Assembly: GCA_023897205.1 (NCBI GenBank)
Contig: JAHWDD010000001.1
Location: forward strand, 310,001 to 374,000
Length of the DNA: 64,000 bases
DNA from: Exophiala sp. HKRS030
Taxonomy: Eukaryota > Ascomycota > Eurotiomycetes > Chaetothyriales > Herpotrichiellaceae
Direction: 5' to 3'
Shown here piece after piece: positions 46,897 to 57,413 of the stretch. A program made the position numbers and the translations under genes. The notes beneath the pieces were generated by a model. The model was given only the letters and a program-made list of their open reading frames with translations. It made no database searches and was not told the DNA's origin. Numbering within the stretch: position 1 is the first letter of the stretch; every line of letters begins with the position of its first letter.

Positions 46897-47761
46897 ATGG
46901 ATCAGGAGAAGCTCAAGCGCATGCAGGCGCAGGTGCGGATTGGTACGTCTCTGGGTCGGAGCTATGGATTTTGAACACCGATTTGTGCGCAGGCTCGTCA
47001 GGACTAACGATGTTGTGTGAACAGGGTACGTTCAACTCGACCCCTTGAGACATTCCGAAGAATCGGCTCCCCTCCGATCGGACTTGCTCCGGCTCCTCCT
47101 TCCGCGGGCAAATACGCACGCGAAATACACATGTGGACGAGTTACTGACCATCACTACGGTGTTTTAGAGGCAAAGGTACACCCCGCAGAAAGACGAAGA
47201 AGGTCCACAAGTCCTCGGGCACGGACGACAAGAAGCTACAATCTTCGCTGAAGAAGTTGAACGTCCAGCCCATCCAGGCAATCGAGGAGGTCAATATGTT
47301 CAAGGAGGACGGAAACGTCATTCACTTTGCCGCACCAAAGGGTACGTCTTTTCCCTTTCTCTCTCTCCGCGCCCCGCGTGGCCAATCGTATCACGAAAAG
47401 CACACAGCCTCACGCACGAGTGGGCGCGGGCGAAAGAGGCCTCGAGATGTTTTTAACTTTTGGATGGCATCGGAGCGAGAGGCTGACATTACCTGGACTT
47501 TTTCCTCCTACAGTTCACGCAGCTGTTCCCTCCAACACATTTGCCATCTACGGCAACGGCGAGGACAAGGAACTCACCGAACTCGTACCCGGCATCCTCA
47601 ACCAACTCGGCCCCGACTCACTCGCTTCCCTGCGCCGCCTCGCCGAGTCCTACCAGAGCTTACAGAAGAAGGAAGGTGGAGAGACGAAGGAGGGAGAGGA
47701 TGACGACGACGAGATCCCGGACCTGGTCGAAGGCGAGAACTTTGAAGGCAAGGTCGAGTAG
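46897..47761 (+). CDS. EGD1: Nascent polypeptide-associated complex beta subunit
   Basis: Proposed exons 46897-46942, 47025 (one base), 47169-47341 and 47514-47761 give 155 aa. ATG context is GCCACCATGG. The N-terminus [19 protein letters not shown] is followed by [14 protein letters not shown], the ribosome-contacting basic patch. Next comes the NAC domain ([54 protein letters not shown]) and an acidic tail ([20 protein letters not shown]). With NAC-alpha it binds nascent chains at the ribosome exit and limits mistargeting to the ER. The conserved Gly-Gly of RIGGKG requires one extra base between exon 1 and 47169, supplied by the single G at 47025 between a perfect acceptor and donor. Without it, an acceptor two bases later (47170) would give RIGKG, also in frame, 154 aa. 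Confidence 0.93.
47025..47025 (+). other. Proposed one-nucleotide exon (G) in NAC-beta
   Basis: The base stands in AACAG-G-GTACGT. Upstream CTAAC at 47003-47007 is a proper branch site for an 82-base first intron (46943-47024). Downstream a GTACGT donor, CTGAC near 47144-47148 and GTTTTAG at 47162-47168 make a second intron (47026-47168). Joining G(46942)+G(47025)+A(47169) codes Gly and restores Arg-Ile-Gly-Gly-Lys-Gly. Confidence 0.55.
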
Positions 47762-48606
47762 AGAGGTTCCAGCTTGGAGCTTCGGGGAGCAGTGGTGGGA
47801 CAATGCCGTAAGGTTGAACCACTACTTCGGTGAAACCACAAGGCCCTAAAAAAATGGCGTGCGTTGTACTTTAGAGGTATGAATGACGCAGAGCAGAGCG
47901 CAGCTGCAATGGGAGCAAGACCGACTTCCTTTTTTTCTGTTTTGTTCTTCTCAGACACCAAAAAAGGGGATCCGATTGTTTTCTATGGCGCCCATACGGG
48001 AAAGTAACCTCTCGTTCTCATTGTGAGTGAGATAATTCCAATGCAAAAAATGTAGCCCAGGACAAGATGGAGACACACTTGCATCGGTCAAACTGGTTGC
48101 ACAAAGAAACCGGAAAGGATGAAGCCTGGTCGATTTGCCGAGCCTCTCGCAATTTGTGGTAACAGTCACTCGTACATGGGGGAACCCCGTCAAGGTCTTT
48201 TTGCCTCTCGTGATGATTCGAGGACGTTTGTGTCGATGAGCGTAGGTGGACTCCCTGTATCTCCGTGGTATACAATGCCAGCTCGTAGTGCCATGCTCCT
48301 CGCTCTGTGTCCATGCAGACGAGTTACTCGAGTCACGGGTCATGCTCACTGTACTCCGTATGCTATATGCAAAAAGAGGAATAAACCTCCCCCCGTCTTA
48401 CCTGAAACTAATAGTACATTACTCCATCGATATGAAGAACGCCACGCTTTTCCTTATTCCATTGGCGTTGAATATGAACCCCAAAATTCAATGTCCAGCA
48501 ACGTCTCTAGAATGGTGGTCGGATGAAGGAAGTTGGAGTGTGGTTGTGTGAGAGAGTGAGAGACCAGAGACAGGGGACAGATTCCGCAGAACCCGAGTAT
48601 CATAAA
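47762..48606. other. Convergent intergenic region (NAC-beta / NUP53)
   Basis: About 0.85 kb, 3' ends of both neighbours. One perfect TACTCCGTA word at 48352-48360. No gene seen. Confidence 0.5.
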
Positions 48607-50153
48607 TCAATCATCCTTCATGCCACACATGTCCGTGCCGAAACAATCGTCTATCCGTCTCCAAAAGGACCAGTACCAGCCATTAGCTGGATCCCAAGAA
48701 CCGTCCTCTCTGATCAACGGACCCTCGACTCCCAAAAGCACCCCAGTGGACTGCGACCCGGCGGCGGCCTGCTTGCCCGCCACGACTCCTACTCCCCCTC
48801 CTCCCACGAGGCCCCCAACGACGGGTATACTTCTCAACGCGCGCTCCGCAAAGGTCGGCTGTGGGGGGAGCGCCTCGGAAATCGGCCGCAGCACCGCCTT
48901 CTTCACCTTGATGTGAGTCATGTACTCTGACCGACTGGGTTGGCGACTCGTGATCTCCTGGCTGGGTAGATTCGGCACGGAGCGCGAACGCAGAGTACCA
49001 CCGCCACCACCACCACCACCACCACCACCACTCGAGCCCGACGTCGGAGAGAGGAGAGGTTCGAGGACGTCCGTCGCGGTGGCTGTTGCCGAACTCGCCG
49101 TCGTCGATTCTTCATCCCCCTCGGGCTGTCCGTACTGAGTATCCTGCACCGTGTGGCCTCGAGGTAACGTCTGCATGGCTCTTTCGAAGCCGGCAATGGC
49201 TGAGTCTTTGCCCGTGGCCGCGCTGAACGTGCGTGCTCTACCGGTTTTGTTGTTGGTGTTGTTTGTTGCACCAGCCTCAGCCCCGGTCGTCGTCGCCAGT
49301 AACCCGGCCCCGACGTGCTCTTGACCGACAGGACCTTTGGGTAGGGCCACGTCCGCACCGGGCCCTCTCCCCTGCCACATCTCGCAATGTACCATGTACC
49401 CGTCGATCTCGAGCGGAGAGTAAAAACACGCCCTCTCGGCGGCCTGGTAGCTGTCGAACGTGACCTTGATCCAGTGAGCTCCTCCACTGTAGATCCTGCT
49501 CTTGCGTATCGCCTCCCGGGACAGGTTCTCGCGCGCGACCCCCACCGACGGCGGTCTCGCCAAGCGGCCCAGGGGAGAATTCGACGAGAGGAACAACGCC
49601 GGGTCTTCGCGCGGATAATCTTCGACAATGTAACCCGGCGACACTATCGACTCGAACTTGCTCAGCACCTTCCACTCCGAGTGTTTGCCCGCGTAGCCGT
49701 AGAGGAGACACTCCGTGGGCACGGCCTCCGGCTCGCCACCTCCTATCCGCGCCGCGTCGACCGTACTCGTGCCTGTGGCCCCCGCTCCCGGGGTCGTCGT
49801 CTTTGTCCGTTCTTCCTCTTTCGCCTGCTCCCTCGCAAACAACCGCCCAAACTCTGCGACGGCCGTGTTCTCCTTCTGCCGGACCGGTGTGGTTCCCGTG
49901 CGCGCGCGTGGCGTCCGTGATCCCGTCGTCCTGAGACTGCGGTTTCGACCGAAGGGGCCACTTTCTTCGGGTTGGCGTGCGTTTCGTGCCGAGCTGGATA
50001 GATTTTAGTTGTTAACCCAGTGTGCAACGAGAAAGGGACAACAATTGTGAGTATGAGGGTTGTTGCTTACTCTGCATACCGGTAGCCCCAGGGAAGTGTC
50101 TCGCCCTTGGGATCTCTCGCGCGTTCTTCAGGTAGGACCGAATGGATCTCCAT
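48607..50153 (-). CDS. NUP53: Nucleoporin NUP53/NUP35
   Basis: Exons 50071-50153 and 48607-49993 (77-base intron, GTAAGC donor, ATCCAG acceptor) give 489 aa. The N-terminus is disordered (MEIHSVLPEERARDPKGETL, then Arg/Gly/Thr-rich, ending EFGRLFAREQAKEEER). The Nup35-type RRM begins near residue 120 with TECLLYGYAGKHSEWKVLSK and includes GYIVEDYPRED, HWIKVTFDSYQAAERACFY and DGYMVHCEMW. It has a charged insert between strands (about 150-180). A long low-complexity part with a run of 11 Gly follows. The C-terminus WYWSFWRRIDDCFG is an amphipathic helix like the membrane-binding end of yeast Nup53. The protein is part of the inner ring of the nuclear pore and dimerises through the RRM. Confidence 0.9.
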
Positions 50154-50689
50154 GGTGGCCGAGAGCAAAACCACGGGGTTCCGGCTGTGTTGTGATGCTA
50201 AAAACAAACAGGCGAAGAATGGGCAAAGACGAGACTGAAACCAGTGTGTTTTTGTCTGTGCTGGTTGGCGGCTCTGGACTTGGAGCAAGGACAGGTGGTT
50301 ATCGGTGGGTGTTGGAGTGGTGAAAATGGTGTGTTGATGAGGAAGCAAAGGCGTACAGTATTTAATTAAGCGCAACGATCGATTGGGGTCGAACAAACAC
50401 ACAAAAAAGTCCCCCCACAGCCTCGTGGGTCAATATCCTCAGCCTTGTCAAACCAGTACTGAGCAAGTCACCGATAGCAACAGAACAGGTTACCTCAATC
50501 TACTCTATGGTAATGTTTGTATAAAATTATTCTGCATTCGTCGCCGACGTAATATCTGTCTGATCTTATTTAACGAGCGGAATCATGTCTAGGAAGTATC
50601 CTCCTCAATGTGGTACCAGATCGACTCCCAATGTCTAGGCCTTGTGCATTATTACTCCCCTCTGGCAAGTTTCGAATCTACTATATCGA
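50154..50689. other. Intergenic region, NUP53 promoter and monooxygenase 3' end
   Basis: About 0.54 kb between two minus-strand genes; AT-richer near 50510-50590. No gene or RNA recognised. Confidence 0.4.
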
Positions 50690-53348
50690 CTATGCGCCGT
50701 TGGATGAGATTGCGGTCCTTTCAACAGTTTCCTTGCTCTTTTCCTCCTGCTTTTCCTGCATGGCCTTCAACTCACCAATTTTGGTCTCGGCGAGTTTGTT
50801 CGCATTCATGCCCATGGCTTTCATCCAGTCAGGGTCAATCGCCTCTGCACTAAGGTACGGCGAAGGGTCCTCCTTGTTCACGAGCGCCTTCACGGTGCCC
50901 ATGCCCAAGAAAGCCCACATATTCTTCTTTCCTGGTCCAAGATATTCGATGTCGTAATCCTCCCATCGCGGATGTTTGATAGCCTCGATATAGTGAAGTG
51001 AACTACCAGGCCATACGGCGTTGACGCGACCCGTATCGTTGTTCTTGTACCTGTACAGCGGCAATATGGTAAGTGTTGTGATAGTTACAGGGGAACCGAA
51101 TAAATAATTTGATGTTGTGGCAGTGAATGGGTAATCTCTGCTGATGAGAATGATCTGAGGGATGGCCTTACCATGATCGACATTCCTCTACCCAGACGGT
51201 ATGCTTCATCCACTCCTGGCAATGATCATTGAATGCGTCCGTCACATCCTGGGGGTAAAATCAAGGTTAGAATCTGGAGTCTAAGGAAAATGTCGCAGAA
51301 ACAAACATACCTGCTTCGGAGATAGACTGCAGATGTACTGGGTCTGAATCTTCTTGATCATCTCCATTGCGTAGTACGATACATACAGCAACGGACCCAT
51401 CACGCTGCCGTTCTCAACAGGCCAATTTGGTCCGACAAAGGTGAGGAAGTTGGGGAACCCAGGAATACCTAGGCCGAGATATCCTTCAGGGCAGACCTTC
51501 CACTTGTCGGCGAGATCGATGCCATTCTGTCCAACGATGGGGAACCGAGGACGGTACGACACATCGAAGCCAGTGGCACATACAATCGTGTCGACTTCAC
51601 GGTGAATGCCATCTTCTCCAATGACGCCGGTTTCGTCGATCTTGGTGACTGGCGTAAAGTGTACGTCGACATTCTCTTTCTGAATCGCCCTAGGGGATTG
51701 AGTCAACATGCCTGCTCATAATGAGAACAGGTCTGGACTCACTGCATGTAAGGATCGCCTGGAGTAACTCTACGACAACCAATGCCGAAAGTGGGAGTGA
51801 AACCCTCCAACAACCTCTTGTCTCCAATGAATTCTGCCATTCGTGCTTTGATCATCTCCCTTCCCATCTTCTGGGCTTCTGCATTTTTGTAGAACATTCC
51901 CCACAGTCCACTGTACAGTATACCGTCAGAACAAGACTGCATTCATCTAGCAACAAGAGCAAGGGTGATGATCCGCGCATCTAACACTCTCGCATAGACA
52001 TTCAGAATACTTACTTGACTTGGTCCTCGATCGACTTGGCGTGCTCAACGACCTTGTATGGGTCACGGAATTCGGTCTTTTGCTCGCTTGTATATTCTGC
52101 AAATACATTAACATCCGTCTTGGATTTTGTGAACGTGAACGATCTGAGCGGCAAAAGATAACTCACCGTGGTTGGCACCAAAATTGTTCGCAATTTGGAC
52201 AAACCAGACGCCTATCATCAGAGCAGTGAGCATACGACATACACGCGCAGGAAGTCCCCCTACCTGTTCTGACAAAGACATCCATATGTTTCACATGGGG
52301 TTGCATGGTGGGCACCGTTTGAATACTCGAGGCCTTCCGGATGTTAGCCCGTTCATGCTCCCCATCGAGACAGAATGTGTCTACCCACTCCAGATCCAAT
52401 GACCGCGACTCTGTCCTTCTTCCATTCTTCCGCCTGATAGTCCTTTGGCCATCGGGCAGTGTGGATGATGCGGCCCTTGAATTTCTCCATGCCCTCAATA
52501 TTGGGCCACTTGAAGTTGTTCAAAATGCCTGTCCCATGAAGAAGCATGTGACATCTGTCCTCGAACAGCCTCGTGGTTCCGTCGGCATTGGTCTGCTTCA
52601 GCTTGACGAGCCACTCGCCAGTCTCCTGTTGCCAGTAACATCCGACCACTTCGGTTTTGAAGTTCATGTACTTGCGGAGTCCGAATACCTCGCAAACTTT
52701 GTCGAGGTACTTCCAGATGTCGGGAGAATAGGAAAAGAATCGAGGCCATTCGGGCTGTGGTTTTCATTGTCAGTATTATAATAAGAGGGCTTGTGATGCC
52801 AGTGATTGATTTCACTTACATTCAAGGCAAAGGCATATGTATAGGCATGGGAGGGAATGTCACTTCTCTCTGTCAATGATGTGTTTCACAGTCTAACTGG
52901 TTTGGAAGAAATCCAAGGAAAGGTCCATCGCATACCATGCGCATCCAGGGTATCTATTCTCGAGCCATGTGCCTCCAATGTCTTCATTTTTCTCGTAGAT
53001 AACGTGCTCGACGTTCTCGAGATGTTTCTGGATATGGTAGGCACTTGGACCCCGTCAGTCAGGAATCGACCTGCGTAACATACCAAACCTACTTCATGAT
53101 TCCAGTCACTCCTGCCCCGATGGAGAGTACGCGGATCTTACGAGTGTAGGGCCCATCAAGAACAATATCTAAGTCATCTTGATCAGCAAACACTCGCATC
53201 ATCAAAGGTGACGGCAGGCTGCTGCTTGTCCATGCACCAACCAGCGAGACTACTACCTACCCGGAATCTCGTAGTCACCTCGAGGCACTCCATTGCTCGA
53301 ATACCCATCGGTTGACCAGTTGGCCAACATATTGATATCGGGCGCCAT
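50690..53348 (-). CDS. Baeyer-Villiger-type flavin monooxygenase
   Basis: Twelve exons (minus): 53261-53348, 53093-53168, 52936-53043, 52820-52862, 52389-52754, 52264-52333, 52167-52211, 52020-52096, 51743-51936, 51311-51689, 51172-51248 and 50690-51050; 627 aa with all phases consistent. FAD-binding Rossmann motif GAGVTG is near residue 47. The Baeyer-Villiger fingerprint [12 protein letters not shown] fits F-x-G-x-x-x-H-x-x-x-W-P, the NADPH Rossmann motif is VIGSGASS, and [15 protein letters not shown] is the second conserved ATG motif. The enzyme inserts oxygen next to a ketone to make an ester or lactone; the substrate is unknown (relatives act on cyclic or aryl ketones and steroids). The exon 8/9 junction uses a weak GTCAAG donor, because the better GTAAGT five bases on breaks the frame. 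Confidence 0.88.
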
Positions 53349-53945
53349 TTCGAGTCAGTCACTTAATCGTCAGCGGAGAGAGGTCAGTCTGGAACAGGAG
53401 CCGGCAAGGGCAACAAACAGTCGACAGTAAGCTTTCTTTGCACGGAAGAGTGATACGAGATGAACAATTCCAACCCCTAGGAAGGAAAGGAATCGACGAG
53501 ATTTATGAAATGCCGGAATCAAGATTCAGCTCACCCTGCTTGCCTTAACCTCGGCCATTTTGTGAGGGTGTCCTCGTATTCTGTAGCCTCATCTATGCTG
53601 ATCTCACACTAAAGATAGAGCTCCTAACAAATAGGACACGCGTAAACCTCCAGTTCCTGCTCTTATCCGCGGTTCCAACGGGAGGCCTCAGTCAGGGCCT
53701 AATTATGCGTGCTCCAAAGGATGTGGACCAGTGTGGAGGGGTCCCAGAGACATATGCGGGGAAGGGGGTCCTTGCTCGAGGTCGATGAACCGGGATCCGA
53801 CTCAGCAAGTCCAGTTGAATTGCTGCACTGACTCGAATATTCGTACGGTACATGCCCTTGGCGAGGCCCCGACACTTTCAATGCCTCGCTTGCGCGCTGA
53901 TGTCACTCAATGCTGACATCAAGCTAGACGACTCAGGAACATCTT
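53349..53945. other. Intergenic region, monooxygenase promoter
   Basis: About 0.6 kb between minus-strand genes. It carries the monooxygenase promoter and the beta-glucosidase 3' region; no other gene seen. Confidence 0.4.
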
Positions 53946-56783
53946 TCAATACCTTCCCTGCAATGGCAGATCCTGCGCACTTCGGCCAGCCAATATCTTG
54001 AATGTTCCTTCTGGCATGATCCAATTTTGCTGCACTGCTGACCAATAACTCAGATCTTTGCGTGTTAGAGTGAGATTAACCACCTGGGTACCTCCGGCCT
54101 CGAGTTCCACTTTGGTGAAGTTTCGAAGCACTTTTACTGGTGTTTCGATGATCTCTCCTGTTGATGGCTCGTGTATTGATTGAGGGAAGCCGACGTATAT
54201 TTGAACCACCTCTTTCCCTTTGCGGAGTCCAACGTTCTCAATCTTTACCTGAACACTGACATATTCTTCAAACAAGGCGGGATTACCTCCCTCGCCTCCT
54301 CCAGCTTGACTTGGTTCCTGCCTGCGTTCATACCCCTCAGGATATGGATAATTCCCTTTCCTGACTTGGTTGGTGCTCGTGATATATGGGTAGATGAACT
54401 TCTTTAATTTGGAGAACCCTTTGGGAAAGATTGCACTCTCGGCGGCGGGTACCTCCTCATTCATACTAGGTGGCGCAAGCGATTCGGGCTTTGGCGAAGG
54501 TAGTGGAGACTTGGCCTTCAAGCTCGTAACCTGCAGGTCTGAGAAGTGGAAGGCAGCATACGACAGGCCATGACCAAAGGGATATCGTGGTTCGATATTA
54601 TGCTTGTCAAAATGGCGATAGTCAATAAAGAGACCTTCCTTGAAGTCAACCTGTGGTATAACGGCGTTCGGGTAGTAGAGCACCGGAGCACCAGGACCAT
54701 AATCGTTAAGGCTTTTGCCTAACGTGTAGGGGAGTCGCCCAGAAGGATCCGCATGGCCAAACAGCACGTCTGCGAGAGCATTGCCACTTTCTTGGCCGGG
54801 TAGATTAGCAAAGAGAATTGCTTTAACAGAAGGCAGGTCGGCGAATCCCTCGACCAGGACAGGCCCAACGGAATGAATGACCACCACGACTGGACCACCA
54901 CAGGCTTCGGCAACGTTCTCAATCAGAGCACCGGCTCCCTTCTGTATCTCAAGATCATTTCTGTCCGCTCGTTGAGATGACCAAATGCGATGACCCTCGC
55001 CGGCATCGGCATTTCCGAACACGATACACAGATCCTGCTCTTTGAGGGTGGCTTTTAGCCCCGAGGACACACTATTGGTGAGGGAAACAGTGATGTTGAC
55101 GGTAGACATGTCAAAACTCGCGTTCAATGCTGATAGCGGATCAATGAGATAAGTAAACTCAGTAGCCCCAGAACCCCAGCCGACGGCAAGAGTGCCTTGA
55201 TTACAAGCGCGATCCTCACAGTAGTTCGGTCCTTTGCCGGGGCCAGCATCCTCACCAATGATAGCAACTTTCTTCGTGTGGGAGACACCAAGCTTTTCAA
55301 GCTTGGGGCTTAGGGGCAACAGTGAATCTTCATTCTTGAGCAGAACAGTACCCTCGATTGCAACTTGACGAGCGATATATCGGCTCTCGTCATTTTCAGT
55401 TTCGATGAATTGGTTGACGACAACCTTGGGCTGCTTGCTGCTGCTTCCATGATGCAGACGACCATACTTATCATCAGTCCACGAGGAGAAGTTTGGCAAG
55501 GTCGATTCCCACGTGTCTTGGCCCAATTGGTACCACGCTGCAACCACTCGAATCACCATATCATTTAATCTTGACATTGGCACTGACCCGTTCAATACTG
55601 CAATGGTGAGCTGATCGCCGAACAGCGCTTTCCCGTCCTGCCAGTATAGCCCATCTCCAGGCATTGAGACATCTAAACCTGCAAGCGCGCTGGCGACACC
55701 ACTCCTCTGAGCCAACCAATCGGACTGAATGAAACCCTGGAACCCCATCTCGTCTTTCAGAATGCCATTCATAAGCTTGCTGTTGGCGCAGGCGTATGAG
55801 TTGTTGACCATTTGATAGGAGCACATGACTGAGGCAACCCCTGCTCGAATGCTCTCCGCAAAAGGCCAAGCATAAAGCTCATGGAGAGTTCGATCGTCAA
55901 TGTTTGATGACAAGGCTTCCGGCAAACCCCATTCAAAGGACTTGCGGAAATGTTCTTGTTCGTTTCCCACAAAGTGTTTAGCCGTCGCAATGATGCCTTG
56001 AGATTGGATGCCTCGGATCGTCTCGGACGCAGCTACTCCTTGCAAGACGGGATCAGAGCCAAAGCCTTCCCATACCCTCCCCCCAGCAGGATTCCTCCCG
56101 AGAGGTCCCATGGAAGGGCCCAGGAGGACATTGACTCCTTTGAGCTTGGCCTGGCGTGCATGGGCAGCACCACGTCGACGCATAAGATCGCGATTGAAGG
56201 TTGCGCCAACGGTAAGACCTGCAGGGAATGATGTTGTATGATCAGTGAAGCGAATGCCCAGCGGCCCATCCTGGAGACAAAGTCCGGGGAAGCCGGCATT
56301 GATGGCAGGGCCAGTATTGCCAACACACAAATCCATAGACCATCCTGTGCCGGTAGTAATATTGACCTTCTCCACCAGACTCATGCGGTCAACCAGCTTC
56401 CGCGCCTTCTCGTAGCTATCCTGCCATGATGGAAGAGTCCCTCCTCGCGGAGTCGGATACCATGGAGGCGATTGGCCATTGATTTGACCTGTACTATACA
56501 CCCAATAACCACCACCACCAATAACTGAGGTGAAGACTGCGAGGACGAGGACAGAAATGGCAATGGATGTCTTCGTCAGCTTTCGACCACCACAGATTCG
56601 GCGGCTGACTGATGCCGTCGAGTATTTGGAGGACTTCCCGGTGCTTGAGCCTGCAGGGTCCAGCAGGTGCCCGTCGCTAGGAGAATGAGGTTTTACATCT
56701 TCGTCCGACAGATCTCCGTCACTCACACCGACGCCCGAGTCGTTATTCTGTAGAGGCTGATATCGGGGTTTGAGAGCCGGCAT
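53946..56783 (-). CDS. GH3 beta-glucosidase, type II membrane-anchored
   Basis: A single open frame; I take the ATG at 56783 (MPALKPRYQPL, 945 aa), while an in-frame ATG at 56849 would add 22 residues. A cytosolic Ser/Asp-rich tail of about 75 residues precedes one membrane anchor (AISVLVLAVFTSVIGGGGYW), so the catalytic part is outside the cytosol. GH3 N-domain motifs: MSLVEKVNITTGTGW, GLCLQDGPLG, KHFVGNEQEH and QSDW with the catalytic Asp at about residue 354. The C-domain includes SGRLPYTLGKS and RYPFGHGLSYAAF, followed by a fibronectin-like end (VQVKIENVGLRKGKEVVQIY). It removes terminal glucose from cello-oligosaccharides or beta-glucosides. The membrane anchor matches Aspergillus bglE/F-like proteins rather than secreted cellulases, suggesting a wall or endomembrane role (inference). 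Confidence 0.92.
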   Translation of the reverse strand: MPALKPRYQPLQNNDSGVGVSDGDLSDEDVKPHSPSDGHLLDPAGSSTGKSSKYSTASVSRRICGGRKLTKTSIAISVLVLAVFTSVIGGGGYWVYSTGQINGQSPPWYPTPRGGTLPSWQDSYEKARKLVDRMSLVEKVNITTGTGWSMDLCVGNTGPAINAGFPGLCLQDGPLGIRFTDHTTSFPAGLTVGATFNRDLMRRRGAAHARQAKLKGVNVLLGPSMGPLGRNPAGGRVWEGFGSDPVLQGVAASETIRGIQSQGIIATAKHFVGNEQEHFRKSFEWGLPEALSSNIDDRTLHELYAWPFAESIRAGVASVMCSYQMVNNSYACANSKLMNGILKDEMGFQGFIQSDWLAQRSGVASALAGLDVSMPGDGLYWQDGKALFGDQLTIAVLNGSVPMSRLNDMVIRVVAAWYQLGQDTWESTLPNFSSWTDDKYGRLHHGSSSKQPKVVVNQFIETENDESRYIARQVAIEGTVLLKNEDSLLPLSPKLEKLGVSHTKKVAIIGEDAGPGKGPNYCEDRACNQGTLAVGWGSGATEFTYLIDPLSALNASFDMSTVNITVSLTNSVSSGLKATLKEQDLCIVFGNADAGEGHRIWSSQRADRNDLEIQKGAGALIENVAEACGGPVVVVIHSVGPVLVEGFADLPSVKAILFANLPGQESGNALADVLFGHADPSGRLPYTLGKSLNDYGPGAPVLYYPNAVIPQVDFKEGLFIDYRHFDKHNIEPRYPFGHGLSYAAFHFSDLQVTSLKAKSPLPSPKPESLAPPSMNEEVPAAESAIFPKGFSKLKKFIYPYITSTNQVRKGNYPYPEGYERRQEPSQAGGGEGGNPALFEEYVSVQVKIENVGLRKGKEVVQIYVGFPQSIHEPSTGEIIETPVKVLRNFTKVELEAGGTQVVNLTLTRKDLSYWSAVQQNWIMPEGTFKILAGRSAQDLPLQGRY

Positions 56784-57413
56784 TCCCAACAGTCTGATGA
56801 TATCCTTGAGCTCTAGAATTTTAGACAAGGCAATAGACCAATCAGTCACCGAAGAGGGTGGTCGAACAGGCGAGCTAAGGGGACGTTAAAGAGGAGTAAA
56901 CGGCGGTTTCGGAGATGATTGAAGTCCCCAAGGTCACTAGGCGTTCCACAGACCAGCTGCCGAGGCAAATAGGCAATTCGGTGGATGGTCGGGTGGAGGG
57001 GAAGGGAGAAGGACAGCTCCGATGTGGCTAAAGAGGAGAACAGGATCGGAGGTTAGATGATCTAAAGCTGGAGTTATAAAAGCTGTTGTATTGAATCAGG
57101 AGCTTGAAGCTTGCGTAGCAAAAGGCCGGTCCGAGAAGGAATTGTTCGAGAGAGAAGTTTGTGTCGCAGGTCGAGCTTGACGTTTTTATTCTGTGCTGGC
57201 TCCCTTCTCTGTCTTCTTTTACTCTCCCACTCATCGCTTCTTCCAACTCACTTCTGATCAGTCGGTGAGGTCTAACGCCCAGTTGCTGTTGCTCTCCGCC
57301 AGTAACTTGCCCCGGCTCAGCCATTCCGCAACCGGCAACAACACGCCTCGTCCATTTGTTCGCCGCCCCTCCCCACTCAACCACTTTTTCGTCCTACGTC
57401 CTTGACACAAAAC
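56784..57413. promoter_or_regulatory. Divergent promoter region, beta-glucosidase / methylcitrate dehydratase
   Basis: About 0.63 kb between divergent starts; pyrimidine-rich on the plus strand from 57190, a usual fungal leader. No definite regulator site recognised. Confidence 0.4.
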
